The notes under the pieces were generated by a model. It saw nothing but the letters and a program-made list of their open reading frames with translations. It was not told the DNA's origin and made no database searches. From the NCBI GenBank assembly GCA_965223245.1, contig CBDCVY010000013.1, positions 3,844,001 to 3,908,000 of the forward strand: a stretch of DNA of 64,000 nt. The letters are read 5' to 3'. The position numbers and the translations under genes are program-made. Below are positions 18,236 to 25,490 of this stretch, one piece after another (positions within the stretch are counted from its first letter, which is position 1; each line of letters starts with the position of its first letter). The DNA comes from CBDCVY01 sp965223245. Lineage in GTDB: Bacteria; Nitrospinota; Nitrospinia; Nitrospinales; Nitrospinaceae.

Positions 18236-18461
18236 TTTCTGGCAAGATTTTGAAATTTAAGGATTTTGCTTTTCCAAGGTTGAGGGCAGGAGAAATAGTC
18301 CTTTTTCTGTAAATCGTGAATCTGCATTGAAATAAACCATTAAAAATCTAAATAGGTTCCCTGCCGCCACCAATCGTATATAAAAATCTTCTGAATGTTT
18401 TTGAGTCGACTTTCTGAAACTCAATTTTCTAAAACTAATAAAAAGATGAAGAAGGAGGGCT
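18236..18461. other. intergenic region without recognised feature
   Basis: Together with the terminator and short cold-shock leader this makes a gap of about 350 bases. I see no reading frame with a ribosome-binding site and no further hairpin here. Confidence 0.4.
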
Positions 18462-18629
18462 TTACCTGTAAGTTTTATTTTCTCTTAAAAAATTTGGACC
18501 ATAGACTTCTTCCATAGTGCGATATTTTTTTAAGCGACGTAATTTTTGTCTTTCTTCAAAAGTTTTAGAAAGCTGTGATGGATGGGGTATTTTTATGCTG
18601 AAAAATTCTCTTTCTTGAGGGGTCTTCAT
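18462..18629 (-). CDS. small basic protein, 55 residues
   Basis: Reading from ATG 18629 on the minus strand gives a 55-residue frame ending with TAA. An excellent AAGGAGG ribosome-binding site lies 7 bases before the ATG, with another in-frame ATG two codons earlier that sits too close to that site. The product starts MKTPQEREFFSIKIPHPSQ and carries a basic middle helix (FEERQKLRRLKKYRTMEE), ending VYGPNFLRENKTYR. It has no signal peptide. The basic helix suggests nucleic-acid or ribosome contact, but this is a guess. No family is recognised. Confidence 0.6.
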   Translation of the reverse strand: MKTPQEREFFSIKIPHPSQLSKTFEERQKLRRLKKYRTMEEVYGPNFLRENKTYR

Positions 18630-18893
18630 GTTCATTCCTCCTTGAATGACTTTTTATTTTTATCGGTATCAATTTTAAATTTCATTAAACATTTTTTTTA
18701 GAAGATAGATTCAGTTAATGGTTTTAGGGCTGTTTTGTATTAGAAATTATATGAAAAAGATGGCTCAAAATGGAACCTGGAGAAAATGAAGAAATTATAG
18801 GTAAGTGGATACTATCTAACCCTTCATTTTATAAGCGATTATGAATGATTTTTTGTATTGCCTCAATAGGGCAAAAATTTAATGATTCTTTAC
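18630..18893. other. intergenic region between divergent genes
   Basis: AT-rich sequence upstream of both the 55-residue gene (minus) and the basic secreted protein (plus). It is expected to hold the minus-strand promoter, but I cannot point to one with confidence. Confidence 0.4.
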
Positions 18894-18923
18894 TTGTTTT
18901 GACAATTTTTTCATTGATATACT
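18894..18923 (+). promoter_or_regulatory. possible extended -10 promoter
   Basis: TGATATACT (18915-18923) is an extended -10 element, with TTGTTT at 18894-18899 in -35 position (18-base spacer). A better -35 match, TTGACA at 18899, is only 13 bases from the -10. The site lies about 70 bases before the basic secreted protein gene. Confidence 0.4.
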
Positions 18924-18995
18924 GGCCTCAAATTTGGGAACCTTGGGTCCAATTACGGATTCAAAGATGTTTCTTTTCAGGAGGTAAAGAGCATC

Positions 18996-19595
18996 ATGAA
19001 AAAAATTATTTTCTGTGCAACTATTATTACATTAATTTTTGTTTTGGCTCAATGGACTTGGGCAGGGCCACGTGGAAAGTTTCGTCATCATGGAAGCAAT
19101 AGAATTCATAACCATAATGGAAAAACGTCTTCACATAAACTTTCTGTACGAGGTAATAAATTTTCCAATCGAATTCGTGCAAGAAAAAATTCGGTTTTTC
19201 ATTCTCATAAATTGAACTCTCGAAAATCGAGATCCATTAATAGAAATAGAACTTTTAGGTCCTCATCCAAATTGAATAGAAGGAATAACCTTAGAGGTTC
19301 TACCGCAAATTTTCGCAGTTTTGGGAGACAGCAAAATATCAGAAATGGATTTGTAAGGGATAATTCTAGAAACAAACCAGCCGCTTTGAGACCTCGAAAT
19401 AAATATCGCCAACCTCATCGTCGAAATTTTGTCGATCCGCATCGTGGAGCCTATTACCCCAATAGAGGATATTATCAATATGGGAATTATTACTCAGACT
19501 ATCCGCCCAATTATAATATATTCGTTTTTCCGGGGGTGGTCGGGGTAGGACCGTATGTTGTACTGCCGCCTATTAGGGGCTACATCGGGTACTAG
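18996..19595 (+). CDS. secreted, very basic Arg/Asn/His-rich protein
   Basis: A signal peptide (residues 1-24, ending TWAGP) is followed by about 120 residues of low-complexity basic sequence rich in Arg, Asn, Ser and His (for example NSRKSRSINRNRTFRSSSKL). A Tyr/Pro/Gly-rich tail follows (GYYQYGNYYSDYPPNYN), then a short hydrophobic C-terminus (VVGVGPYVVLPPIRGYIGY). A GGAGG ribosome-binding site precedes the ATG. The composition suggests binding of polyanions such as LPS, DNA or polyphosphate outside the membrane, but no family is recognised. Confidence 0.7.
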   Translation: MKKIIFCATIITLIFVLAQWTWAGPRGKFRHHGSNRIHNHNGKTSSHKLSVRGNKFSNRIRARKNSVFHSHKLNSRKSRSINRNRTFRSSSKLNRRNNLRGSTANFRSFGRQQNIRNGFVRDNSRNKPAALRPRNKYRQPHRRNFVDPHRGAYYPNRGYYQYGNYYSDYPPNYNIFVFPGVVGVGPYVVLPPIRGYIGY

Positions 19596-19639
19596 TTCTG
19601 AATTCATTTTTAAGACCTATTGAGAAAGGCATTGCTTTA

Positions 19640-20509
19640 GTGACTAAAGTTTGCCAAAGAAAAGGTTTGAAAAATTTAAGACCATTGGTTTTGGCATTTT
19701 TATTTCTTTTGTTTTTCCTGGGTTGTAGTCAAACTCAAATAGCATACAACCTTTCTGATTGGTTTCTATTAAAACGTATTGATAATTATTTTAATCTCAC
19801 CTCTAAACAAGAAGAATTTTTAGAAAAAAAAATTGATGATTTGCAGCAGTGGCATCGTCAAAATGAAATTCCGAATTTGGTCGAGGCTCTTGAAAGCCTG
19901 CAGGACCGTTATCGAGATGGGCTCAGCTTTAATGATATTCAGTGGGTTAAAGAAACTCATTGGGGTTTTTGGGAAAGATTGTTTGAAAAAGGATTGTGCG
20001 ATTTTTCTGATTTTTTAGAAACGGTTGATAACGATCAGATTCTTTACTTGGAATCTATTTTCAAAAATAAAAATCAATATTTAATGGATCAAACTAAACT
20101 TTCATCTACAGAACTGCGGGCGGAAATTTTAGATTGGCTTTTTGGGTTATTAGAAAACTGGTATGGTTCTTTGACCCTAGAACAAAAACTTTTTATTGAA
20201 CAACTAGTAAGAGAAGACCCTGAATGGATTCGAGTAAAACTTGAAAAGCGTCAAACCTTTCAAAAAAACTTTGTTCAGATATTAAGGAAACACCAAAATT
20301 CATCCGAAATTTGTAAAGAACTCCGCCCAATGATAATAAATGCAAAGGCTGCATGGCCAACTAATTTTAGGGTTCGGTTTGAGCAAAAAGAACAGGAATG
20401 GCAGCAGATATTTTTGCAAATAGATGCAAATATGCAACCCAATCAAAGAAAAAATGTCTTACAGCGGATAGACAGTTATCGTTTGGACTTTAAAGAATTG
20501 ATTGGGTAA
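19640..20509 (+). CDS. DUF6279-like lipoprotein
   Basis: A GTG start is followed by a lipoprotein signal with lipobox FLGC at about residue 29. The mature protein is helical and follows the DUF6279 pattern: YNLSDWFLLKRIDNYFNLTSKQEEFLEKKID near the start, then a WHRQNEIP motif. Members are outer-membrane or periplasmic lipoproteins of unknown role. A weak AGAAAGG ribosome-binding site lies about 10 bases upstream. It follows the basic secreted protein by 44 bases and may share its transcript. Confidence 0.75.
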   Translation: MTKVCQRKGLKNLRPLVLAFLFLLFFLGCSQTQIAYNLSDWFLLKRIDNYFNLTSKQEEFLEKKIDDLQQWHRQNEIPNLVEALESLQDRYRDGLSFNDIQWVKETHWGFWERLFEKGLCDFSDFLETVDNDQILYLESIFKNKNQYLMDQTKLSSTELRAEILDWLFGLLENWYGSLTLEQKLFIEQLVREDPEWIRVKLEKRQTFQKNFVQILRKHQNSSEICKELRPMIINAKAAWPTNFRVRFEQKEQEWQQIFLQIDANMQPNQRKNVLQRIDSYRLDFKELIG

Positions 20510-20589
20510 AAAGGCTAAAATATTTTATTGCTATGAATAGTGTTGTGAGTAGGAATGGGGAATGGTAATTCTGTATATTATGGGGAAGA

Positions 20590-21102
20590 TTAAAGCCCTC
20601 TAAGATTTTTTAGGATTTGTTGCGCGGCTTTTTCATAAAGTTTGTCAGGGGATCCACCGGTCATTCCTCCGGAGACCCAACTTTGAACTTCCCAGGCACC
20701 CAACATGCCTTCTTGACTCAGTAAAGCGACCTTCACATTCATTAAAGCACGTGACCCATCGTCAATCCCAAAAGTGACAAAACGCTTGAATCGATTGCCA
20801 TGGTCAAACATCGTGACTTGAAATTTCAAATGGTATTTGGCTTTAACATTATTGGGAACCACCATGAACATGGAATCTGTCATTTCTGTTTCTAGTGCAT
20901 TTCTGAGTCCGGAGCTGGCGCCCTGTAAGGAAAACTTTTTGGTTAAATCTTTAAGGATAATAGTGTTTTGGTGAGTTTCCCACCGCTTACGGGTAATGGA
21001 TTCCACTCCCGAACAGGCAGTCAAAGCAAAAAGCAATAACAATGCTAAAATACTGATTTTATTAAAGCTTACCTGTCTATTTTCAATGGTTTTCCAGCTC
21101 AT
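20590..21102 (-). CDS. lipoprotein, DUF4410-like
   Basis: The N-terminus has a basic region, a hydrophobic core and the lipobox LTAC (cysteine at residue 30). The mature domain shows the pattern of small outer-membrane lipoproteins such as DUF4410 (SGLRNALETEMTDSMFMVV, then KYHLKFQVTMFDHGNRFKRFVTFGIDDGSRALMNVKVAL, then LYEKAAQQILKNLRG). These resemble components that bind or stabilise envelope complexes. It is the last gene of the minus-strand redox array, 50 bases after the FGE/CcdA fusion. Confidence 0.65.
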   Translation of the reverse strand: MSWKTIENRQVSFNKISILALLLLFALTACSGVESITRKRWETHQNTIILKDLTKKFSLQGASSGLRNALETEMTDSMFMVVPNNVKAKYHLKFQVTMFDHGNRFKRFVTFGIDDGSRALMNVKVALLSQEGMLGAWEVQSWVSGGMTGGSPDKLYEKAAQQILKNLRGL

Positions 21103-21152
21103 GATGGGGCTATTCTAGCAGGCAAAATATGTTTTGCAAAGAGGAAATTAGT

Positions 21153-22976
21153 CTACGAAAACCAGTGGACTACAGTTTCCTCGAGTCCACTAAACCAGGT
21201 TTGGAGTTCAATAGGGATAAGGCTATTTATATAGGTTAATTTTCCGGTTGCTAATGCCCAGCCTAGAAAAATTAAAAGAACTCCACTCAACACATTTGTG
21301 GAATGCAAAAGTATAGAGCGTCCTCCCAAATTTAAAGTCCAACCGCGACCCCGTAAAACTTTCCAGAACCAACTGTCTTTTCCCATGTTGCTAAAAAGTG
21401 AAGCTAATAATATTAGAGGCAGGCCTAAACCGATGGCAAAGAAAAATAAGAGAGCCATACCTTCATAGATAGTTTTTTCTGATGCCGCAAGTACTAAAAT
21501 TCCGGATAAAATTGGCCCTACACAGGGAGTCCAACCCATAGCAAAGGTAGCACCAAATAAAAAGTACCCAATGAATGTAGAGGTAGGGGCGCTTTTGAAA
21601 CTGGCACCGGAAAATCCTTTACCAAAAACGGTCATAATCCCAAAAATTAAAACTAGAATTCCACCCCAGGTGGTCAGTGAAAATAAATAGTCTCTTAAAA
21701 GACTTCCGAGAAAACTTGCAGAGGCTCCCATCAATACAAATAAAGAAGCCAAACCACAGAAAAAAGCAAATGAGTTCATAGTCATTCGAGTTCGACTGGC
21801 TTGAGCAGTAACCGCAAAATAAGCCGGCAAAATAGGCAATGTGCAAGGAGAAAGAAAACTAAACATTCCGGCTATAAAGGAAAGGATAATGAGCAAAAAT
21901 ATGCTTGCCTTAGGTAAAGGGGATTCGGGTTCGAAGGGACTAAACCCTGACTTCGTTGAGGAAGCTTCGCTAGCAGAAGTAGTGGAAGAATTTGGAGAAG
22001 AGCTAGCTGATCCAAAAGACAATGGTTCGTTTGATTTTGTATTTAAAGTTTCCTGGGTTGAGGGTGGGGAATTTAAAGCTTTTGGTTTGGTTGAACTCAC
22101 ACAACGAAATCCAACATCAGGTGCGCCTTGACTGGGGTCAGCATATTGTCGGTAACCTGCACGTGCGAATTCTTTTAAAACTTGGAGGTATGATTCACCA
22201 GGGAAATGCCCAATGTTGGAAGACGAAATTCCTCTTAATACTTTGTAGCCCGCGTTAAAGGATTCATCTTGATAAATATTTCCCGGATAAGCCGAGTAAT
22301 CTTCAGCAATCCATTCCCATACATTTCCTACAAGGTCATGAACTCCCAGTGGAGTGGCACCTTGTGGATGGGTCCCGACTTTTGCAAGTAAAGTTTTGGA
22401 CCGAGCTTGATTGGGTAAATTAGAGTTTTCTAACTTGAAGTCATTTCCCCAAGGATATTCCCGGCCATCCGTTCCGCGTGCTGCGCGTTCCCATTCTTTT
22501 TCTGTAGGCAATCTTTTACCTGCCCATTCGCAAAAATTGGAGGCATCGTACCAAGTTACCCAAGTTACTGGAAAATCTTCTTTCCCTGGCGGAATGGTTC
22601 CATTTTCCCAGTTTTTGGGTGGAGCATATTTCCCAATATTCTTAATGATCGGTTTAAATCGGGGATCATTGGGAATGTCATTCAGAAATTTTTTATACCG
22701 CCTGTTGGTCACCTCATAGCGATCTATATAAAATCCCTTTAGAAAAGGTTTTTGTTCCGGGTGCTCATCTTTGTATAGCGCTTTGGGTACTCCCAATGCC
22801 AATAGTTCACCACTTTTGTCCTCTTTGTTGGTACCGAATATAAACTGTCCTGCCGAAATAAATGCCATGTCCCCTTCTAGGACATTTTCTTCAGGATTGT
22901 TATTGGCCTCACCCTTTACAGTGGTGGTCAACAGGATCAAGGTACAAATAATAATTTTGTAGAGTGAAAACTTCAT
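21153..22976 (-). CDS. fusion: periplasmic FGE/SUMF1-like domain plus CcdA/DsbD-type thiol electron-transfer membrane domain
   Basis: A signal peptide (residues 1-23) leads to an FGE-sulfatase/SUMF1-like domain (about 34-295; FYIDRYEVTNRRYKKFL, RLPTEKEWERAARG, GVHDLVGNVWEWIAEDY, DVGFRCV). A Ser/Thr/Pro linker (about 300-352) connects it to a CcdA-type domain of about six helices (357-607). That domain has both redox cysteines, C378 in FLSPCTLP and C485 in GWTPCVGP. The catalytic cysteines of true formylglycine-generating enzyme are absent: its GGSW-type region reads RGISSSN, and only C149 and C292 remain. So sulfatase activation is unlikely. CcdA moves electrons from cytosolic thioredoxin to periplasmic thiols. 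The TlpA gene 85 bases upstream is an obvious acceptor. The FGE-like part may be a binding domain or the redox client. Confidence 0.85.
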   Translation of the reverse strand: MKFSLYKIIICTLILLTTTVKGEANNNPEENVLEGDMAFISAGQFIFGTNKEDKSGELLALGVPKALYKDEHPEQKPFLKGFYIDRYEVTNRRYKKFLNDIPNDPRFKPIIKNIGKYAPPKNWENGTIPPGKEDFPVTWVTWYDASNFCEWAGKRLPTEKEWERAARGTDGREYPWGNDFKLENSNLPNQARSKTLLAKVGTHPQGATPLGVHDLVGNVWEWIAEDYSAYPGNIYQDESFNAGYKVLRGISSSNIGHFPGESYLQVLKEFARAGYRQYADPSQGAPDVGFRCVSSTKPKALNSPPSTQETLNTKSNEPLSFGSASSSPNSSTTSASEASSTKSGFSPFEPESPLPKASIFLLIILSFIAGMFSFLSPCTLPILPAYFAVTAQASRTRMTMNSFAFFCGLASLFVLMGASASFLGSLLRDYLFSLTTWGGILVLIFGIMTVFGKGFSGASFKSAPTSTFIGYFLFGATFAMGWTPCVGPILSGILVLAASEKTIYEGMALLFFFAIGLGLPLILLASLFSNMGKDSWFWKVLRGRGWTLNLGGRSILLHSTNVLSGVLLIFLGWALATGKLTYINSLIPIELQTWFSGLEETVVHWFS

Positions 22977-23061
22977 GCAATAAAATTGAAATTAAAAAGT
23001 AGGATCAAAATAAAAAATGCGAACTTTGCAAAGTCTAAGCAGTAAAATTTTTTTGACCCGG

Positions 23062-23601
23062 TTACTTTTGTTGTGACAATAATTCTTCAAAATACAGAAT
23101 AGTATCTGGCGCAGCCCAATTTTCGGCCCCGTGTAGAATACCAACAATTATCCCCTTCGGGTCAATCAAAAAAGTAGTGGGCAAACTGGTAATACCATAG
23201 TCTTTGCTTATGTCCATTTGCGGATCAAGCAAGATGGGAAAAGTTATTTTATTAGCTTTTACATAGGGTTCGACCACTCTGGCTCCAAACATGTCATTGG
23301 AGATGCCAATGACTTTCAACGATTTCCCCTTAAATTTGTCATGAAGATAATTTAAGGATGGCATCTCAATTTTACAAGGACCGCACCAAGTGGCCCAAAA
23401 GTTGAGAAGAATATATTGGCCACGAAGATCGGATAAATTAAAGTTAGAACCCTCTAGTGTGGAAAGTGAAAAACCAGGGGCTGTTTGTTTTTCTTTTAAG
23501 GCCTCTGCAGAATTGACATTAATCCCGAATCCCAGGAATAATCCAATCAGACTTAAAGCGATAAACTTAAGAGTTTTTCTGAAAAAATAAAAACCCGGCA
23601 T
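23062..23601 (-). CDS. TlpA/ResA-family periplasmic thioredoxin
   Basis: A signal peptide (MPGFYFFRKTLKF, core, ending NSAEA) precedes a thioredoxin fold with the active site WCGPC, the strand ILLNFWATW and the cis-proline region SLPTTFLIDPKG. This class reduces disulfides in periplasmic proteins, including apocytochrome c, and is recharged by CcdA/DsbD proteins, one of which is the next gene. I chose ATG 23601, which has a GGGGA ribosome-binding site and gives a normal signal peptide. The frame also opens at 23634, where no ribosome-binding site is seen. The chosen start codon lies in a hairpin. Confidence 0.88.
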   Translation of the reverse strand: MPGFYFFRKTLKFIALSLIGLFLGFGINVNSAEALKEKQTAPGFSLSTLEGSNFNLSDLRGQYILLNFWATWCGPCKIEMPSLNYLHDKFKGKSLKVIGISNDMFGARVVEPYVKANKITFPILLDPQMDISKDYGITSLPTTFLIDPKGIIVGILHGAENWAAPDTILYFEELLSQQK

Positions 23602-23618
23602 TATTCCCCGCCGGGTTT
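23582..23618 (-). promoter_or_regulatory. terminator-like hairpin overlapping the tlpA start codon
   Basis: Perfect 9-bp arms AAACCCGGC (23591-23599) and GCCGGGTTT (23610-23618) enclose GGGGAATAAT on the minus-strand RNA, followed by a U-rich run. The structure looks like an intrinsic terminator for the Nfu transcript, yet the GGGGA ribosome-binding site sits in its loop and the ATG at the loop-stem boundary. It could terminate read-through, attenuate, or control translation of tlpA. Confidence 0.65.
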
Positions 23619-23649
23619 GATATATGGTCTTCATAATTAATTTATTAAT

Positions 23650-23663
23650 CCAAAGATCTTTGG
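23650..23663. promoter_or_regulatory. perfect 14-bp palindrome upstream of tlpA
   Basis: CCAAAGATCTTTGG is a perfect palindrome between the end of the Nfu gene and the tlpA hairpin. Its size and symmetry suit a dimeric regulator site; as RNA it lacks a proper loop, so a terminator role is less likely. Confidence 0.45.
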
Positions 23664-23681
23664 TCTCAAATTTGGATGATT

Positions 23682-23912
23682 TTATTCCACGGCTTCAATA
23701 CAGCGTACCATAGGAATTGCCTTTTTTAGAGCCCTTTCAATACCCATTTTGAGAGTCATCGTTGAACTGGAGCAAGAACTGCAGGACCCAACCAAGCGTA
23801 CCTTAACAATTCCGTCATCAATATCTACCAATTCTACATTCCCACCGTCTTTCATAAGTTCCGGACGAATGGTATCTAAAACTGATTCAACTTCATCTTT
23901 CATTTCATCCAC
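23682..23912 (-). CDS. Nfu-type Fe-S scaffold/carrier (NifU C-terminal domain)
   Basis: A 76-residue stand-alone NifU C-terminal domain: VESVLDTIRPELMKDGGNVELVDI, then the CxxC cluster site C44-C47 (GSCSSCSSS), then TLKMGIERALKK. Such proteins accept a [4Fe-4S] or [2Fe-2S] cluster between two subunits and pass it to client proteins. It lies 40 bases after a 2[4Fe-4S] ferredoxin gene, which could be a client. No N-terminal scaffold domain is present, as in short bacterial Nfu proteins. Confidence 0.92.
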   Translation of the reverse strand: MDEMKDEVESVLDTIRPELMKDGGNVELVDIDDGIVKVRLVGSCSSCSSSTMTLKMGIERALKKAIPMVRCIEAVE

Positions 23913-23952
23913 AATAAGGATCCTTACATTAAAGGCGCAGAAAAATGTGAAA

Positions 23953-24201
23953 CTATTCTCCCACCAAGGCTTTCTTTTTTTCTAAAAGTTCTTCTTTCGT
24001 TTCTACATGTTCTGGGTCTTTAGGAATACAATCTACCGGACAGACTTCTACGCACTGCTCATCTTCATACCATCCGACACATTCTGTGCAACGTTCCCAA
24101 TCAATGATATAGATTTCATCACCTTCTGAAATTGCTTCATTAGGACATTCGGGTTCACAGACTCCACAATTGACACAATCTTCTGTAATCATTAAAGACA
24201 T
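23953..24201 (-). CDS. 2[4Fe-4S] ferredoxin (YfhL-like)
   Basis: An 82-residue bacterial ferredoxin with two cluster motifs: CVNCGVCEPEC near the start and CTECVGWYEDEQCVEVCPVDC in the second half. The longer spacing in the second motif (an insertion after CxxC) is typical of the YfhL/Allochromatium subtype, whose clusters have very low potential. A Glu/Lys-rich C-terminal helix follows. It probably passes electrons within the Fe-S gene run; the partner enzyme is not identifiable here. Confidence 0.93.
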   Translation of the reverse strand: MSLMITEDCVNCGVCEPECPNEAISEGDEIYIIDWERCTECVGWYEDEQCVEVCPVDCIPKDPEHVETKEELLEKKKALVGE

Positions 24202-24254
24202 GACTTATTATCTCCCTCAATAAAGCAATAGATTTGCTTTATGCTATGAAAAAA

Positions 24255-24713
24255 TTAATACAATTGCTTTTCAAAAGCCTTTGTCTCCTGATTCCATTTG
24301 AAAAAGGCCTCATCTTTGATTTTCCTATTATACACCGAAATTACCAAATACTGTGCTTCAGGATAGGTAGGTTCTCCATCGAATAATGCCATCCGTTTAT
24401 CTTCCTCTGAAAAATAGGCATCGTGTTCCGGATGAGAATGGTAGAACAATTTAACCGCTAATCCCTTTTCATTGGCACTCTTAAAAATTTCCATTAATTC
24501 TTTCGGATCTATAAAAAAAGCGGTTCTGGCGTCCCTGACATAGGTTTTAGGGTCCTTTTCGTGTAATTGATTTTGGATATTAGTACATCGGTAATGGATG
24601 TCTTCTTGATCATTTTCCGGGTTTCCTATAATAATCCCACAACATTCATAGGGATATTCCTCAAGAGCATGGTTCCGAGCTTGTTCAAGATTGTCTTTAG
24701 CCAATAAAATCAT
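24255..24713 (-). CDS. JAMM/MPN+ metallopeptidase
   Basis: A complete JAMM zinc site is visible: E23 in PYECCGIIIG, H92 and H94 in YHSHPEHDAY, S102 and D105 in FSEED. Bacterial stand-alone JAMM proteins of about 150 residues (Mec+ type) cleave the C-terminal extension of sulfur-carrier proteins or act on ubiquitin-like tags. No ThiS/MoaD-like carrier is encoded beside it, so the substrate is unknown; the neighbouring ferredoxins lack a diglycine tail. It lies within the minus-strand Fe-S array, 71 bases after the [2Fe-2S] ferredoxin. Confidence 0.9.
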   Translation of the reverse strand: MILLAKDNLEQARNHALEEYPYECCGIIIGNPENDQEDIHYRCTNIQNQLHEKDPKTYVRDARTAFFIDPKELMEIFKSANEKGLAVKLFYHSHPEHDAYFSEEDKRMALFDGEPTYPEAQYLVISVYNRKIKDEAFFKWNQETKAFEKQLY

Positions 24714-24784
24714 ATGCTTATAACAGCTGGGACTGGGTTGAGCAGATCATCTAAATTAAATCCCAACTTAAAGAAATTTTTGGT

Positions 24785-25084
24785 TTATACGTGTGACCGT
24801 ACTACTAAATTATCTTCTACAGTTATTTGACACGCGAGTCTTAAGTTTGGATTTTTATTTAATTGTTTTTTTAAATTATTTGTTTCTGTCTCATTAAGTG
24901 GGGATACTTTTCCGGAAACGATTTCCACTTTACAGGAAGAGCAAAGTCCTCTGCCTCTACAGTTTAATAATTTAAAAATATGGGCATAAATCCCAACTTT
25001 GTTGGCAATTGCAGCTTCTCTAAGGTTTTCCCCGGGTTCTACCTTGATTGTACGGTTTTGTTTTTCAAAAGTGACTTCTAGCAT
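24785..25084 (-). CDS. [2Fe-2S] plant-type ferredoxin
   Basis: A 99-residue single-domain ferredoxin. Cluster ligands are C42, C48 and C51 (NCRGRGLCSSC) and C85 (LACQ). The fold starts with the expected beta strands (MLEVTFEKQNRTIKVEPGENL). The first spacing is CxxxxxCxxC, one residue longer than in plant ferredoxins, as in some bacterial adrenodoxin-like and chloroplast-type members. It overlaps the upstream Cys-rich gene by 7 bases, so the two are translationally coupled and may act together. Confidence 0.9.
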   Translation of the reverse strand: MLEVTFEKQNRTIKVEPGENLREAAIANKVGIYAHIFKLLNCRGRGLCSSCKVEIVSGKVSPLNETETNNLKKQLNKNPNLRLACQITVEDNLVVRSHV

Positions 25085-25431
25085 GCTTCCACCTGAACAT
25101 AATTTCCTAGTTTACCTTTACCCCAATATCCATAGAAGGCATTACCCGCTGTGGAACAAAAGGATCTTAAATGAACATACTCTGTGGTCCCATGATCTGC
25201 TTTTAAAACGCCAACTTGAGAATAAGGAGGGATTTTCCCGCCACAGTTAACGCAATCCACAGAATATTTTTCGCATTGTATTAGCAAACAGGCCCGACAC
25301 AAAACAGGATGGAACAAATGAATTTCCTGTCCGTCAAATTCAACACAGGTAGGCTGCTCCTCTACAGACAAGTTGCAATCGCTGCATTTTGGCGTATCTG
25401 GATTTATGTTTTCCAAAGAGGATGGAACCAT
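25078..25431 (-). CDS. cysteine-rich zinc-ribbon-like protein
   Basis: A 117-residue protein with several CxxC pairs (CSDC, CRAC, CVNC) plus single cysteines and histidines, suggesting two treble-clef or zinc-ribbon sites; iron-sulfur binding cannot be excluded. No signal peptide. The C-terminal part (KADHGTTEYVHLRSFCSTAGNAFYGYWGKG) is less Cys-rich. It overlaps the ferredoxin gene by 7 bases, a strong hint of a joint role. I do not recognise a named family. Confidence 0.65.
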   Translation of the reverse strand: MVPSSLENINPDTPKCSDCNLSVEEQPTCVEFDGQEIHLFHPVLCRACLLIQCEKYSVDCVNCGGKIPPYSQVGVLKADHGTTEYVHLRSFCSTAGNAFYGYWGKGKLGNYVQVEAC

Positions 25432-25490
25432 TTTTCAAAAAATGACTGTTTGCCTTGGTTAAAATGAACCCATTCTATACCAAAAGGGAC

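Noticed and set aside
23640..23670. CCAAAGATCTTTGG as a terminator
   Set aside because: A perfect palindrome without loop or U-run is a poor terminator, so it is listed as a possible operator.
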